This document shows, one piece after another, positions 1-6,943 of a stretch of DNA of 64,000 nt. The notes under the pieces were generated by a model, which saw only the letters and a program-made list of their open reading frames with translations, was not told the origin of the DNA and did not search any database. The DNA is from a virus: IMG/VR virus record IMGVR_UViG_3300010389_000006, positions 21,160-85,159 of that record. One strand, written 5' to 3'. Position numbers and translations under genes: made by a program. Position 1 is the first letter of the stretch. Each line of letters opens with the position of its first letter.

Positions 1-2
1 TT

Positions 3-341
3 GAAAATTATAAGATTCAATACGATCAAATATCAAAAATTAATCTGCAAACAATTGGTATCAAACTGCAAAAAACTCCTCCTGGTGGTGGGTATCATGT
101 TTGGCACTATGAAAACTCTAGTTTCAGAGCAGCAAATAGAGAATTAGCATGGATGGTTTACTTGAATGACATGCCAGAAGGTGAGGCAGAGACTGAGTTT
201 TTGTATCAGAAGAAGAGATACAGACCACAGACTGGCACGTTGTTAATTTGGCCTGCTGGTATGACACATGTACATCGTGGCAACACTGTTTTCACGCATG
301 ATAAATATATTACGACAGGCTGGTTCCTAAAACTCCCCTAA
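3..341 (+). CDS. 2OG-Fe(II) oxygenase, 5'-truncated by window edge
   Basis: Only the C-terminal 112 residues are inside the window; the open frame runs in from base 3 and stops at 339-341. The visible part is the double-stranded beta-helix core of a 2-oxoglutarate/Fe(II)-dependent dioxygenase. It has a proximal HYE (HxE-type) iron triad element in YHVWHYEN, a strand with AWMVYLNDM, the run GTLLIWPAGMTHVHRG with the distal histidine, and YITTGWFL at the end. Prolyl-hydroxylase-like members of this fold are common in T4-like cyanophages. The next gene starts 5 bases downstream, so the two are probably cotranscribed. The substrate cannot be read from sequence. Confidence 0.8.
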   Translation, partial: ENYKIQYDQISKINLQTIGIKLQKTPPGGGYHVWHYENSSFRAANRELAWMVYLNDMPEGEAETEFLYQKKRYRPQTGTLLIWPAGMTHVHRGNTVFTHDKYITTGWFLKLP

Positions 342-346
342 GAATA

Positions 347-1174
347 ATGGCAGACACTCGTGTAGTAATCCAAGTAAATGCACTAGAACGACTTATCATC
401 GTTGATGGTAAAGTTCAGGTGATTGGAGAAGACTATTGGAACGAAAATATTCAGAATGTATTGTTCCCATTCTGGTCATCAGATAGAGATCGTTTGATCT
501 ATCTGAATTATTTCTCTGATGGATCCTATGGTATTGAGAAGAAGAAATATGTTCTTGATCGTGCCAGCGGTGAAAGAAAGTGGAAGACTTATGATTGGAG
601 AGAACCAACGTCTGCACAAGTTGCTGAGGTCGCTGAGTTGCTTAAAGAGAAATACTTTGAGTATCAGGATACTGAACAAGAAGTAATCCAAGAGAAAATT
701 TACAACGAGTATGGTCGTTGGAATAAAGTATCATGGGAAGGAATCAGAATGATTCGTAACTTCATGCTTGATGATTGTGATTGGACACAAATGCCCGACG
801 CACAGTTAGATGATGCGACAAAGGCACAGTGGTCAGCATATAGACAGAAACTAAGGGACATTCCTACTGACTATGCTGGTCAAGATGCTGATGATGTAAG
901 ATTCCCAATTAATCCTATCTTCTTTGCTGGTACATATCAAAGAATGGAAGGAAAGTCTGAGAATGAGTATCTAGCGACACAAGATCAGTTTGGTGTATTC
1001 ACATCATCAACTTATGGTGAGTATGCAAAGAGAATTGTTGCTCAGATTGCAAACTACTATAAGATTAAGAATCCTGATGCTATCTTCCCACCTGCCGATA
1101 TTGTTGCATCTACTGCATCTAGCGAAGAAGAACTAGACCTAATCCTACAGAGAATTCAAGCAAATAACGTTTAA
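347..1174 (+). CDS. Tail assembly chaperone-like protein
   Basis: A 275-aa protein. Residues about 135-176 (RNFMLDDCDWTQMPDA, then QWSAYRQKLRDIP) match the small helical phage tail-assembly-chaperone motif (Phage_tail_APC type: R..LL..sDWTQ....W..YRq.LRdlp). The N-terminal 100 residues look like a separate beta-rich domain and the C-terminal 60 are acidic. Proteins with this motif usually sit next to tail fibre or tape-measure genes and help them fold. Here it lies inside the oxygenase cluster, which supports a link between that cluster and tail assembly. The start ATG is 5 bases after the previous stop. Confidence 0.6.
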   Translation: MADTRVVIQVNALERLIIVDGKVQVIGEDYWNENIQNVLFPFWSSDRDRLIYLNYFSDGSYGIEKKKYVLDRASGERKWKTYDWREPTSAQVAEVAELLKEKYFEYQDTEQEVIQEKIYNEYGRWNKVSWEGIRMIRNFMLDDCDWTQMPDAQLDDATKAQWSAYRQKLRDIPTDYAGQDADDVRFPINPIFFAGTYQRMEGKSENEYLATQDQFGVFTSSTYGEYAKRIVAQIANYYKIKNPDAIFPPADIVASTASSEEELDLILQRIQANNV

Positions 1175-1176
1175 TT

Positions 1177-1512
1177 ATGTCAACTGAACTTAATATTCTT
1201 ATCCTTACCCTTACAACGGGTGAGGAACTGATTGCTAATGTAAAAAAACATATCGAAAGAGTTGATGGACAAGACGTTGAAGTCTGTTACAATCTCGTGT
1301 ATCCATTTGTCATGAAAGAGCAAGGCAGAGAAGGAGACGTAGAGAAAGTATCCTTCATGCCATGGAAAAAATACTCTGGTGATACCCAGTTCTTGCTTGG
1401 GTACAATTATGTTATGAATATGTGCAGTCCTCTTCCAAATGTGCTAAACTCATACAAAGATTCTGTGAACAAGTACATTCAAACTTTGAGCGAGAGAGCA
1501 AATGATTTATGA
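1177..1512 (+). CDS. Sm-like small protein (putative)
   Basis: A 111-aa protein that opens with ILILTLTTGEELIANVK, followed by strands YNLVYPFVMK and KVSFMPWKKYS. This resembles the Sm1 half of LSm-fold proteins (short strands with a conserved TGEE.IA turn) carried by many marine phages. The role is unknown; RNA binding or a structural beta-barrel are both possible. It follows the chaperone-like gene by 2 bases and overlaps the next oxygenase gene by 11 bases, so it belongs to the same operon. The fold assignment is by eye only. Confidence 0.5.
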   Translation: MSTELNILILTLTTGEELIANVKKHIERVDGQDVEVCYNLVYPFVMKEQGREGDVEKVSFMPWKKYSGDTQFLLGYNYVMNMCSPLPNVLNSYKDSVNKYIQTLSERANDL

Positions 1513-2149
1513 ATATGATTTTCTAGATAAAAACAAATTGAGACAAATGCTCAGTTTGTTTGATGCTGGTAAGTTTGAAGATGGTGCTAAGTCTGGTCCA
1601 AAAGACAAAAAGTATAAGCACAACTCAGAGCAGAGTGATATTGAAATCGGCAAAATGGTAAATACTGCCGTTTACAAATTAATCAGAGAATCTGAAATTT
1701 CAAAAATTCATATTCTCAACAAATGTTCTCCATCTTTGATGCTCAAGTATGAGGTTGGCAATCACTATGCTGATCATAGTGATTTTTTTGACATGTGGGG
1801 AACTAGAACAGATTATACCTGTGTTGTTAATCTGAATGATGACTACGAAGGTGGTGAGCATTACATTCAGATTGGAACTGAGAGAATTGAGAAAAAAATA
1901 GAACCAGGCAAAGCACTCATTTATCCAACAGAATTCATTCATGGGGTCAATCCTGTCACCAGTGGTGTTCGTAAGTGCTTGACATTTTGGATGGAAAGTT
2001 CTATTGTAGATCCTACAATTAGATACTATCTTGCTGAATTAAATAAGTTCTACTACAAGATTGAAGGTAGTATGGATCGTGAAGATCTAGTCAATTTTGA
2101 TCTCATTAGAATGGGATTGATCAAGCGCAGCAGTATTTTGAGGAACTGA
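1502..2149 (+). CDS. 2OG-Fe(II) oxygenase
   Basis: A 215-aa dioxygenase of the jelly-roll (DSBH) type. The likely iron ligands are H92 and D94 (in ADHSDFFD) and distal H147 (FIHGVNPVTSG), and R157 would hold 2-oxoglutarate. GGEHYIQIG between them is the usual glycine-rich strand turn. The layout resembles PKHD-type prolyl hydroxylases. It overlaps the upstream gene by 11 bases and is followed after 1 base by another oxygenase. All three metal ligands and the arginine are present, so an active enzyme is expected; the substrate is unknown. Confidence 0.85.
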   Translation: MIYEYDFLDKNKLRQMLSLFDAGKFEDGAKSGPKDKKYKHNSEQSDIEIGKMVNTAVYKLIRESEISKIHILNKCSPSLMLKYEVGNHYADHSDFFDMWGTRTDYTCVVNLNDDYEGGEHYIQIGTERIEKKIEPGKALIYPTEFIHGVNPVTSGVRKCLTFWMESSIVDPTIRYYLAELNKFYYKIEGSMDREDLVNFDLIRMGLIKRSSILRN

Positions 2150-2150
2150 T

Positions 2151-2681
2151 ATGGCATTGCTAACTGATATTAAATCATACGATACTATTCTCACTATCAA
2201 TGAGATGAAAGAGATTGATAGGATTGCTAGTCGCCCCCGCTGGATGTTTGGTGCTGCTAGTGATACCACCACGCCATTTAAAAGATTCTGGAAGATGGAT
2301 GTCAAAGGAATTACTATGTTTGATAGTATTATTCCAGAGAAGATGAAGATCTTGATTCCATTTGAATTTGAGATCTTAGATTATTATTTGAATGGACACA
2401 CATATGGTTTGAATGGTGGAGCACACAAAGATGATGCTGACTACACATTTGTATTGTTCTGTAATCCTACATGGGATATTACATGGGGTGGCAAGACTAT
2501 GTTTGTTCAGGAAGATGGTAGATTTGATTCAGTTTTCCCTAAACCTGGGTCTGCTGTATTGTTCCCATCAGATATTCTACACTGGGCAGAAGAGACTGGA
2601 CGAGAGTTTTATGGTCTTAGAGTAACTGCTGCGTATAAATTAAAGAAAGTGGAGACACAAGATGAACATCCAGACTCTTGA
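2151..2681 (+). CDS. 2OG-Fe(II) oxygenase
   Basis: A 176-aa dioxygenase. Iron ligands H92 and D94 lie in GGAHKDDADYTFVLFC, GGKTMFV is the usual mid-core strand, distal H144 is in SDILHWAEE, and R157 (YGLRVTAAY) is the likely 2-oxoglutarate anchor. It differs strongly from the neighbouring oxygenase, so it is not a recent tandem duplicate. The start is 1 base after the previous stop and the end overlaps the next gene by 20 bases, indicating tight coupling. Confidence 0.85.
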   Translation: MALLTDIKSYDTILTINEMKEIDRIASRPRWMFGAASDTTTPFKRFWKMDVKGITMFDSIIPEKMKILIPFEFEILDYYLNGHTYGLNGGAHKDDADYTFVLFCNPTWDITWGGKTMFVQEDGRFDSVFPKPGSAVLFPSDILHWAEETGREFYGLRVTAAYKLKKVETQDEHPDS

Positions 2682-3054
2682 TTCTGCTGCAAATTGGGAC
2701 GATATTGAAGAGTATGCTGCTACACAATCAGGAGCAGTTGTATACTTTGAGAACCCAAGACTTGAAGCAGCAGATGAAGCAACCAAATCAACAGTATTAG
2801 ATTACTATAAGTTTGATGAAGACATGCCAGCAGAGCTGGTAGTAGAATTGGAAAGTAAGTTCTACGGTTACATTCAGTTTAGAAATCCAGATATTGCATT
2901 TGATTTTGTTGCTGACTATTTCCCTCGCAGAGATGAATTACCAGACGGTGATTCTGGTGAACCATATTGGTATCAATGCTATGTCATTAGACCAGATGGT
3001 GTTGTAGAGTACGATAACAAAGCATTACGACCAGGAAACAATAGACTCAAATGA
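2662..3054 (+). CDS. Hypothetical protein in oxygenase operon
   Basis: A 130-aa acidic soluble protein with no motif I can name. Tyr, Phe and Trp cluster in the second half (FYGYIQFRNPD, EPYWYQCYVIRPDG), suggesting a small folded domain. It overlaps the preceding oxygenase by 20 bases and ends in an ATGA overlap with the next oxygenase, so it is translated with them. A partner or substrate-adaptor role would fit this position, but nothing in the sequence shows it. Confidence 0.75.
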   Translation: MNIQTLDSAANWDDIEEYAATQSGAVVYFENPRLEAADEATKSTVLDYYKFDEDMPAELVVELESKFYGYIQFRNPDIAFDFVADYFPRRDELPDGDSGEPYWYQCYVIRPDGVVEYDNKALRPGNNRLK

Positions 3055-3584
3055 TGGAACAATTTGATGCATTTAACATTTCTTTCTTTCAGACGAAAGT
3101 AGAGAACTGGAGTGAACATAAAGATAGAATACTAGCATTATTAGATCTTGAAGAGTGCGAAGATCATTACACAGACTATCATAAAAACTATCAGAAACTG
3201 ATTGAAAGCAATGAGTTTGCTTCTTATGGTGAGGAAGTTATTGATGTGCTGCGTCCAGCACTAGAACAATTCAATGAAGTATACCCCAACAATATCAACA
3301 TTAAATTGATGTGGGCACAGAAATATGGTGCTGGTCATCTTCATCAATTACACAATCATGGTCCATTAGGATACAGTTCTATATTCTATGCACAGTTTGA
3401 TGGTACACATAAAGCGACATCATTTTATGCACCATATATTGGATTTATTGAAGGTAATGTGTTAGAGTATGTGCCTGAGGTATCTGAGGGAGACATTATA
3501 TTCTTCCCATCTGTACTCATGCACCAGTGTAAACCAGTACAATCTGATACAGAACGTATCATAATTTCTTTTAATATCTACTGA
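3051..3584 (+). CDS. 2OG-Fe(II) oxygenase (HxH type)
   Basis: A 177-aa dioxygenase of the phage 2OG-FeII_Oxy_5-like group. The core reads LHNHGPLGYSSIFYAQFD, then EGDIIFFPSVLMHQCKPV and ERIIISFNIY. The ligands appear to be H101/H103, distal H158 and R169; in this group the usual HxD carboxylate position is occupied by His. Start codons at 3051 and 3054 are adjacent; 3051 gives the ATGA overlap with the upstream gene. The stop codon lies inside the left arm of an inverted repeat at 3579-3632, and the transcription unit probably ends there. Confidence 0.85.
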   Translation: MMEQFDAFNISFFQTKVENWSEHKDRILALLDLEECEDHYTDYHKNYQKLIESNEFASYGEEVIDVLRPALEQFNEVYPNNINIKLMWAQKYGAGHLHQLHNHGPLGYSSIFYAQFDGTHKATSFYAPYIGFIEGNVLEYVPEVSEGDIIFFPSVLMHQCKPVQSDTERIIISFNIY

Positions 3585-3632
3585 CGCTTGACATGGTGTT
3601 GACACCTGTGCTATGGTAGCAAAGCGTCAGTA
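3579..3632 (+). repeat. Inverted repeat around a promoter
   Basis: Perfect 11-bp arms TACTGACGCTT (3579-3589) and AAGCGTCAGTA (3622-3632) enclose a second small hairpin, GGTGT-TG-ACACC. The left arm covers the stop codon of the upstream oxygenase and the first bases of the -35 box. Read-through RNA from upstream would carry both arms and fold; RNA starting at the internal promoter would carry only the right arm. Confidence 0.75.
3588..3617 (+). promoter_or_regulatory. Sigma70-type promoter
   Basis: TTGACA at 3588-3593, an 18-bp spacer and TATGGT at 3612-3617. It is placed to drive the DUF4385 gene at 3640 and marks the switch from the oxygenase cluster to the small-gene island. Confidence 0.65.
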
Positions 3633-3639
3633 GGACACC

Positions 3640-4191
3640 ATGCTTGAGTTTTGTTATGAACTTCCTTATGAGGACCTTGACTTTACAGATACAGAAACTC
3701 GCAAACTTTATCGTATTGGAAGGGGAGAGCAAGGAGTCCTATTGGTTCGCCCTTATACTAACGACATATGCGCTCATTGGAGATTCGTAAATGAAGATGC
3801 TGCTCGCAAATCTGCTGATAAAATTTACTCCATGTTCTGTGAATATAGAGAGCATGGAGACTTCATTGGTATGGACATGGCGAGGAAATTCCTTGAGATG
3901 GGGTTTACTCGCGCCCGCAGGTATGCAAATCATCATGACGGGAGAAAATACACTGAAACTGGTGAAGTTAGACCTCAGGAGACAGATGCATTACACTGTG
4001 AAAAGTCCGCTGCTGCTAAAGTTTTCAAAGGTATAAGAGATAAAGCCGCATATGACCCAGAATACCAAAGACAACGCAAACAATGGAGAAACAATGAAAG
4101 TTCCTACGCAGTACGAGTTGACACACTTGCAGCTACAAGCAATGTTACGCGATCACAATATTCCCGAAACCGAAATAAAGTATCTGGGTGA
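3640..4191 (+). CDS. DUF4385 family protein
   Basis: A 183-aa protein carrying the signature of the DUF4385 family: YRIGRGEQGVLLVRPY, then MDMARKFLEMGFTRARRYAN and GGRKY-like HDGRKY. The family occurs in cyanophages and bacteria and has no known biochemical role. Residues after about 150 (SSYAVRVDTLAATS and onward) do not resemble the family and overlap the next gene by 98 bases in another frame. The native stop may therefore have been lost, or the C-terminus may have been extended over the neighbour. Confidence 0.75.
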   Translation: MLEFCYELPYEDLDFTDTETRKLYRIGRGEQGVLLVRPYTNDICAHWRFVNEDAARKSADKIYSMFCEYREHGDFIGMDMARKFLEMGFTRARRYANHHDGRKYTETGEVRPQETDALHCEKSAAAKVFKGIRDKAAYDPEYQRQRKQWRNNESSYAVRVDTLAATSNVTRSQYSRNRNKVSG

Positions 4192-4327
4192 ATTTGAATA
4201 CACTGCTGAATATCAAGCACATCCAGAATACCATGGCTATATGATGCATTGGTATCGCATTGGTAATGAACATGAGGTGCCTGTCTGCGACATCGCATCC
4301 GTCGATCGAACCGACGAGGACGATTGA
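4094..4327 (+). CDS. Hypothetical protein
   Basis: A 77-aa protein beginning MKVPTQYELTHLQLQAML. The ATG at 4094 has a GGAGA ribosome-binding site five bases upstream, so I prefer it to an in-frame ATG further upstream at 4052. The middle (YLGEFEYTAEYQAHPEYHG) is aromatic-rich and the end is acidic (RTDEDD). No family is recognised. The first 98 bases overlap the tail of the DUF4385 gene. The stop codon is followed at once by a UUCG-loop terminator. Confidence 0.65.
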   Translation: MKVPTQYELTHLQLQAMLRDHNIPETEIKYLGEFEYTAEYQAHPEYHGYMMHWYRIGNEHEVPVCDIASVDRTDEDD

Positions 4328-4341
4328 AGAACTGTCACATG

Positions 4342-4363
4342 GGGGTCTTCGGACCCCTTTCTC
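4342..4363 (+). terminator. Rho-independent terminator with UUCG tetraloop
   Basis: A perfect 6-bp stem GGGGTC/GACCCC closed by a TTCG loop and followed by TTTCTC. It ends the DUF4385 transcription unit just before the helicase promoter. Confidence 0.75.
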
Positions 4364-4369
4364 ATGCCC

Positions 4370-4375
4370 TATACT
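4370..4375 (+). promoter_or_regulatory. -10 box (TATACT) of helicase gene
   Basis: CCTATACTATT lies 12 bases after the terminator hairpin and 22 bases before the helicase ATG. No convincing -35 is visible; that position is occupied by the terminator stem. The same CCTATACTA box precedes genes at 9134, 9596 and 9857. Confidence 0.5.
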
Positions 4376-4397
4376 ATTCTCATCAACAGCGCACCAC

Positions 4398-5648
4398 ATG
4401 ACCCTGACCCTTCGCCCTCACCAGCAGCGTATGCTCGATGCTCTGCAAGGTGCTGACCGTGGGCGTCTTACCTGCCCCACAGGCGGCGGTAAGACCCTTG
4501 TGATGATCCTAGACACTCTGCGCCGTCTCCAGCAGGCAGACCGCCCCCAGACCATCGTAGTGGTCTCTCCTCGCATCCTGCTGTCTGTCCAGTTGTATGA
4601 AGAGTTCTTTGCTGAACTCAATGGTAAGGTTGATGTTGCTGTGATGCATGTTCACAGCGGTGAGGTTGACTGCACCAGCACCACCAAGATCCAAGAGATC
4701 CAGTGTCATGCTGCTGTGTGTGCTGCTGCTAACACTCACCAACTGATCTTCACCACCTACAACTCTCTGCGTCGTATCAACGAGGCAGGTATTGATGTTG
4801 ACACCATCTATTACGATGAAGCACACAACTCTGTCCGCCGTGACTTCTTCAAAGAAGTTGCTGCTGCTTCGCTGACTGCTAAGCAAGCATACTATCTTAC
4901 TGCCACTCCTAAGTATCGTGGTGGTGCTATCAGTATGAACAACACTGATGTGTATGGTAGTGAGCTGATCAATGTTCCTGCTCCTGAACTGATTGCTAAC
5001 GGTAGCATCATTCCTCCTACCATTCAACCCCACGTTGTTGACATCGAGCGTCACAAGTCGCTGCTCGCTGCTGAGAATGACCGCCAGGTGCTCACTGACA
5101 TCGTTGCCAAACTTGATGGTGACGCTGCCCAGAAGATCCTGGTTGCTGCTCCTAACACTCGTGTGCTGTGGGCATTGCTGACTGGCACCAATGTGATGCA
5201 AGAGTTTGCTGATCGTGGTTATGATGTGCTCCACATCACCAGCAAGCATGGTGCTTATGTGAACAAGCGTAAGGTTGGTCGTCAAGAGTTCTTTGACACT
5301 CTTGATGCCTGGGGTAAAGATCCCAGCCGTAAGTTTATCATGTTCCACTATAGCATCCTGTCTGAAGGTATCAACGTGCCTGGTCTCACCCATACTATTC
5401 TCCTTCGCAATCTGCCTGTGATTGAGATGGCGCAAACCATCGGACGTGTGATCCGTCTTGACCGTCAGGATGCTGCTGACATCGCTGCTGGTAAGATTCC
5501 TGCTGGTCAGTGTCAGTTCTATCGTAAGAAGACTGGTTTCGTAACTGTTCCTGTCTTCACCAACTATGGTAAGCAGACTGAGAAGCGTCTCCAGCGTGTT
5601 GTGGATGCCATCTTTGTCAAAGGTGTCGCTGCCACTGAGTTTGCCTGA
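4398..5648 (+). CDS. SF2 DNA/RNA helicase (DEAH box)
   Basis: A 416-aa ATPase of helicase superfamily 2. Motif I is CPTGGGKT (26-33), motif II YYDEAHN (DEAH 140-143), motif III LTATPK (167-172), motif V SEGINVPG (322-329) and motif VI QTIGRVIRL (346-354). Both RecA-like domains are complete and there is almost no extra domain, giving a compact UvsW/type III restriction-subunit-like translocase. An upstream in-frame ATG at 4260 lies in the previous gene; 4398 follows the promoter, so it is the likely start. The codons are strikingly C/G-ending, unlike the AT-rich virion genes, which suggests host-adapted codon use. Probable roles are recombination or replication-fork remodelling. Confidence 0.85.
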   Translation: MTLTLRPHQQRMLDALQGADRGRLTCPTGGGKTLVMILDTLRRLQQADRPQTIVVVSPRILLSVQLYEEFFAELNGKVDVAVMHVHSGEVDCTSTTKIQEIQCHAAVCAAANTHQLIFTTYNSLRRINEAGIDVDTIYYDEAHNSVRRDFFKEVAAASLTAKQAYYLTATPKYRGGAISMNNTDVYGSELINVPAPELIANGSIIPPTIQPHVVDIERHKSLLAAENDRQVLTDIVAKLDGDAAQKILVAAPNTRVLWALLTGTNVMQEFADRGYDVLHITSKHGAYVNKRKVGRQEFFDTLDAWGKDPSRKFIMFHYSILSEGINVPGLTHTILLRNLPVIEMAQTIGRVIRLDRQDAADIAAGKIPAGQCQFYRKKTGFVTVPVFTNYGKQTEKRLQRVVDAIFVKGVAATEFA

Positions 5649-5723
5649 AATGTGAAGATAGTGTGAGGTTATACAGAAACCCACACAAAACAATCTAAAA
5701 TACTATTACTACGCTAGACTACC

Positions 5724-5903
5724 ATGGATGCTAAACACGACAAACGTAGAGATGCTCTGGGTCTGTTCTATGAAAGTGTATTGAAACCAGACAGCGAACT
5801 ACGTCAGTGTGCTCACAACCAAGAATGTTTCCATGAGTTGATGGAATGGCGCTCTGAAGTGCTAGAATACCTTGACCGTCGCCGTAATGAGGAGTTTAAC
5901 TGA
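5724..5903 (+). CDS. Small hypothetical protein
   Basis: A 59-aa, charged, mostly helical protein (MDAKHDKRRDALGLFY, then ELMEWRSEVLEYLDRRR). It starts just after a TAGACT box resembling the other island -10 elements. Its stop TGA overlaps the next ATG (TGATG), so the two are coupled. No family recognised. Confidence 0.65.
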   Translation: MDAKHDKRRDALGLFYESVLKPDSELRQCAHNQECFHELMEWRSEVLEYLDRRRNEEFN

Positions 5904-6205
5904 TGACTATTGAAGGACGCCCCGACATTAATGTTCCCAATGACTATTGGCAGAAAGAGTATGAAACGCAGCGCAAAGATCGTATGCAAGATTGCATCGA
6001 TGATTACCTCCAAGATGAGAAAGTCGATGCACGACGAGCGTATGAAGAGATTCTATCTTGCATCGATGATGTGATCAATTATCACAAAAAGCAACTAAAC
6101 AAGGCAGTTGAAGTTAAATCGCTTATGATGGGTAACCGTCCTGTCGATTTCGCAGATGAACTTGCTGAGAAATGGCAGTATGATAAACTACCTGAGCGTT
6201 TCTAA
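5903..6205 (+). CDS. Hypothetical protein
   Basis: A 100-aa helical, charged protein, with YDKLPERF at the C-terminus and a long predicted helix around RRAYEEILSCIDDVINYHKK. It is the second gene of a run of small coupled genes (5724-6874) and is joined to both neighbours by TGATG and TAATG overlaps. No family recognised. Confidence 0.7.
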   Translation: MTIEGRPDINVPNDYWQKEYETQRKDRMQDCIDDYLQDEKVDARRAYEEILSCIDDVINYHKKQLNKAVEVKSLMMGNRPVDFADELAEKWQYDKLPERF

Positions 6206-6450
6206 TGAATGAGAAAGAGCGTTTGCTGTTGGCATTGCAGCAAATAAATAATATCACCTCACTGCTGCAGGACAACAAGTATAAAAACTACCTGTACAGC
6301 AATCTTATCACCATTGAGGTAGAACTACAACGTCAACTCACGAACCTGACTTATCATGAACGAAGAAGATTTCAAGAAAGCAATGCAAAATGTTCTGATG
6401 ATGCAGAACAACAACGATCAGAACTTTCAGATCTTGCAAGCACAAATTGA
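6205..6450 (+). CDS. Hypothetical helical protein, possibly extended
   Basis: An 81-aa reading frame. The first 50 residues (LLLALQQINNITSLLQ, then TIEVELQRQLTNLTY) form a clean amphipathic helical protein. The last 30 residues (ERRRFQESNAKCSDDAE and onward) lie over the start of the next gene for 95 bases and look like out-of-frame sequence. The original stop near 6355 may have been lost. Start overlaps the previous stop (TAATG). Confidence 0.55.
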   Translation: MNEKERLLLALQQINNITSLLQDNKYKNYLYSNLITIEVELQRQLTNLTYHERRRFQESNAKCSDDAEQQRSELSDLASTN

Positions 6451-6553
6451 CAATCTACAGCGTCAGTTGAATGACTTAAATGATCTGAAAGAGATGTTCC
6501 GTCTCCCCAAACCAGAAAACAAAGATCGTAAACTCTTTGATACCGTTGACTGA
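6356..6553 (+). CDS. Small coiled-coil protein
   Basis: A 65-aa protein rich in Gln and Asn, with heptad-like spacing in ILQAQIDNLQRQLNDLND, so a short coiled coil is likely. It overlaps the previous frame by 95 bases and is joined to the next gene by TGATG. Function unknown. Confidence 0.65.
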   Translation: MNEEDFKKAMQNVLMMQNNNDQNFQILQAQIDNLQRQLNDLNDLKEMFRLPKPENKDRKLFDTVD

Positions 6554-6822
6554 TGAAGTTTGAGCATGGTATGATGGTCCAGTATCACCACACTGAAGGG
6601 TGGGTGAATTTCATTTGTGATGACTATATCACAATCTGTTTTATTGATCGACCAGACAAGCACAAGCGTAATGGTCGATACCAAGCAAACCTTTTAGTTT
6701 ATCGTGATTTTTGGCATGAAGTACGCAGTTGTGTGGATGAAAAGCAAGAAGAAGAGTCAAGCGAAACAACAAGCTATTTTCTACAATCTAGAGGATGCGA
6801 TTATGTGGGAGCAGCACATTAA
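6553..6822 (+). CDS. Hypothetical protein
   Basis: An 89-aa frame. The first 55 residues (GMMVQYHHTEGWVNFICDDY, then CFIDRPDKHKRNGRY) look like a folded beta-rich domain. The last 35 residues overlap the next gene by 107 bases in another frame and have a low-complexity look (EKQEEESSETTS). The true protein may be shorter in related phages. Confidence 0.6.
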   Translation: MKFEHGMMVQYHHTEGWVNFICDDYITICFIDRPDKHKRNGRYQANLLVYRDFWHEVRSCVDEKQEEESSETTSYFLQSRGCDYVGAAH

Positions 6823-6874
6823 CATGACTGAACACGCCAAGACTGAGATCCATCCCGTTTTCGGGGACAGTTGA
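6716..6874 (+). CDS. Small hypothetical protein
   Basis: A 52-aa basic-then-acidic protein: MKYAVVWMKSKKKSQAKQQA, then FYNLEDAIMWEQHI and the end HPVFGDS. The hydrophobic first strand, the helix LEDAIMWEQHI and the tidy stop inside a hairpin argue that it is real. It overlaps the previous frame by 107 bases. It is the last gene of the coupled run starting at 5724. Confidence 0.6.
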   Translation: MKYAVVWMKSKKKSQAKQQAIFYNLEDAIMWEQHINMTEHAKTEIHPVFGDS

Positions 6875-6884
6875 TGAACCGTCC
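6865..6884 (+). promoter_or_regulatory. Stop-codon hairpin (GACAGTT family)
   Basis: GGACAGTT-GATG-AACCGTCC forms an 8-bp stem with one A:C mismatch. The stop codon TGA is at the stem-loop junction. A perfect relative is at 15768-15785, and half copies occur at 4324 and 17333. It may end or stabilise the upstream mRNA. Confidence 0.55.
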
Positions 6885-6890
6885 ACTCTC

Positions 6891-6920
6891 TTGACACAGC
6901 GCCCCTGAGTGCTGTATGAT
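6891..6920 (+). promoter_or_regulatory. Sigma70-type promoter
   Basis: TTGACA at 6891-6896, an 18-bp spacer and TATGAT at 6915-6920. It drives the gene at 6944 and lies 6 bases after the stop-codon hairpin. Confidence 0.75.
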
Positions 6921-6943
6921 TACAAGGTAATCGAGAGACACCC

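Noticed and set aside
4509-5693. 394-codon open frame on the minus strand across the helicase
   Set aside because: It is antisense to a helicase with all motifs intact; GC-rich codons on the sense strand keep the antisense frame open. It contains no recognisable motif.
6240-6246. ATAAATA motif inside a gene
   Set aside because: It lies inside an early-type gene with no late gene start nearby; probably chance.
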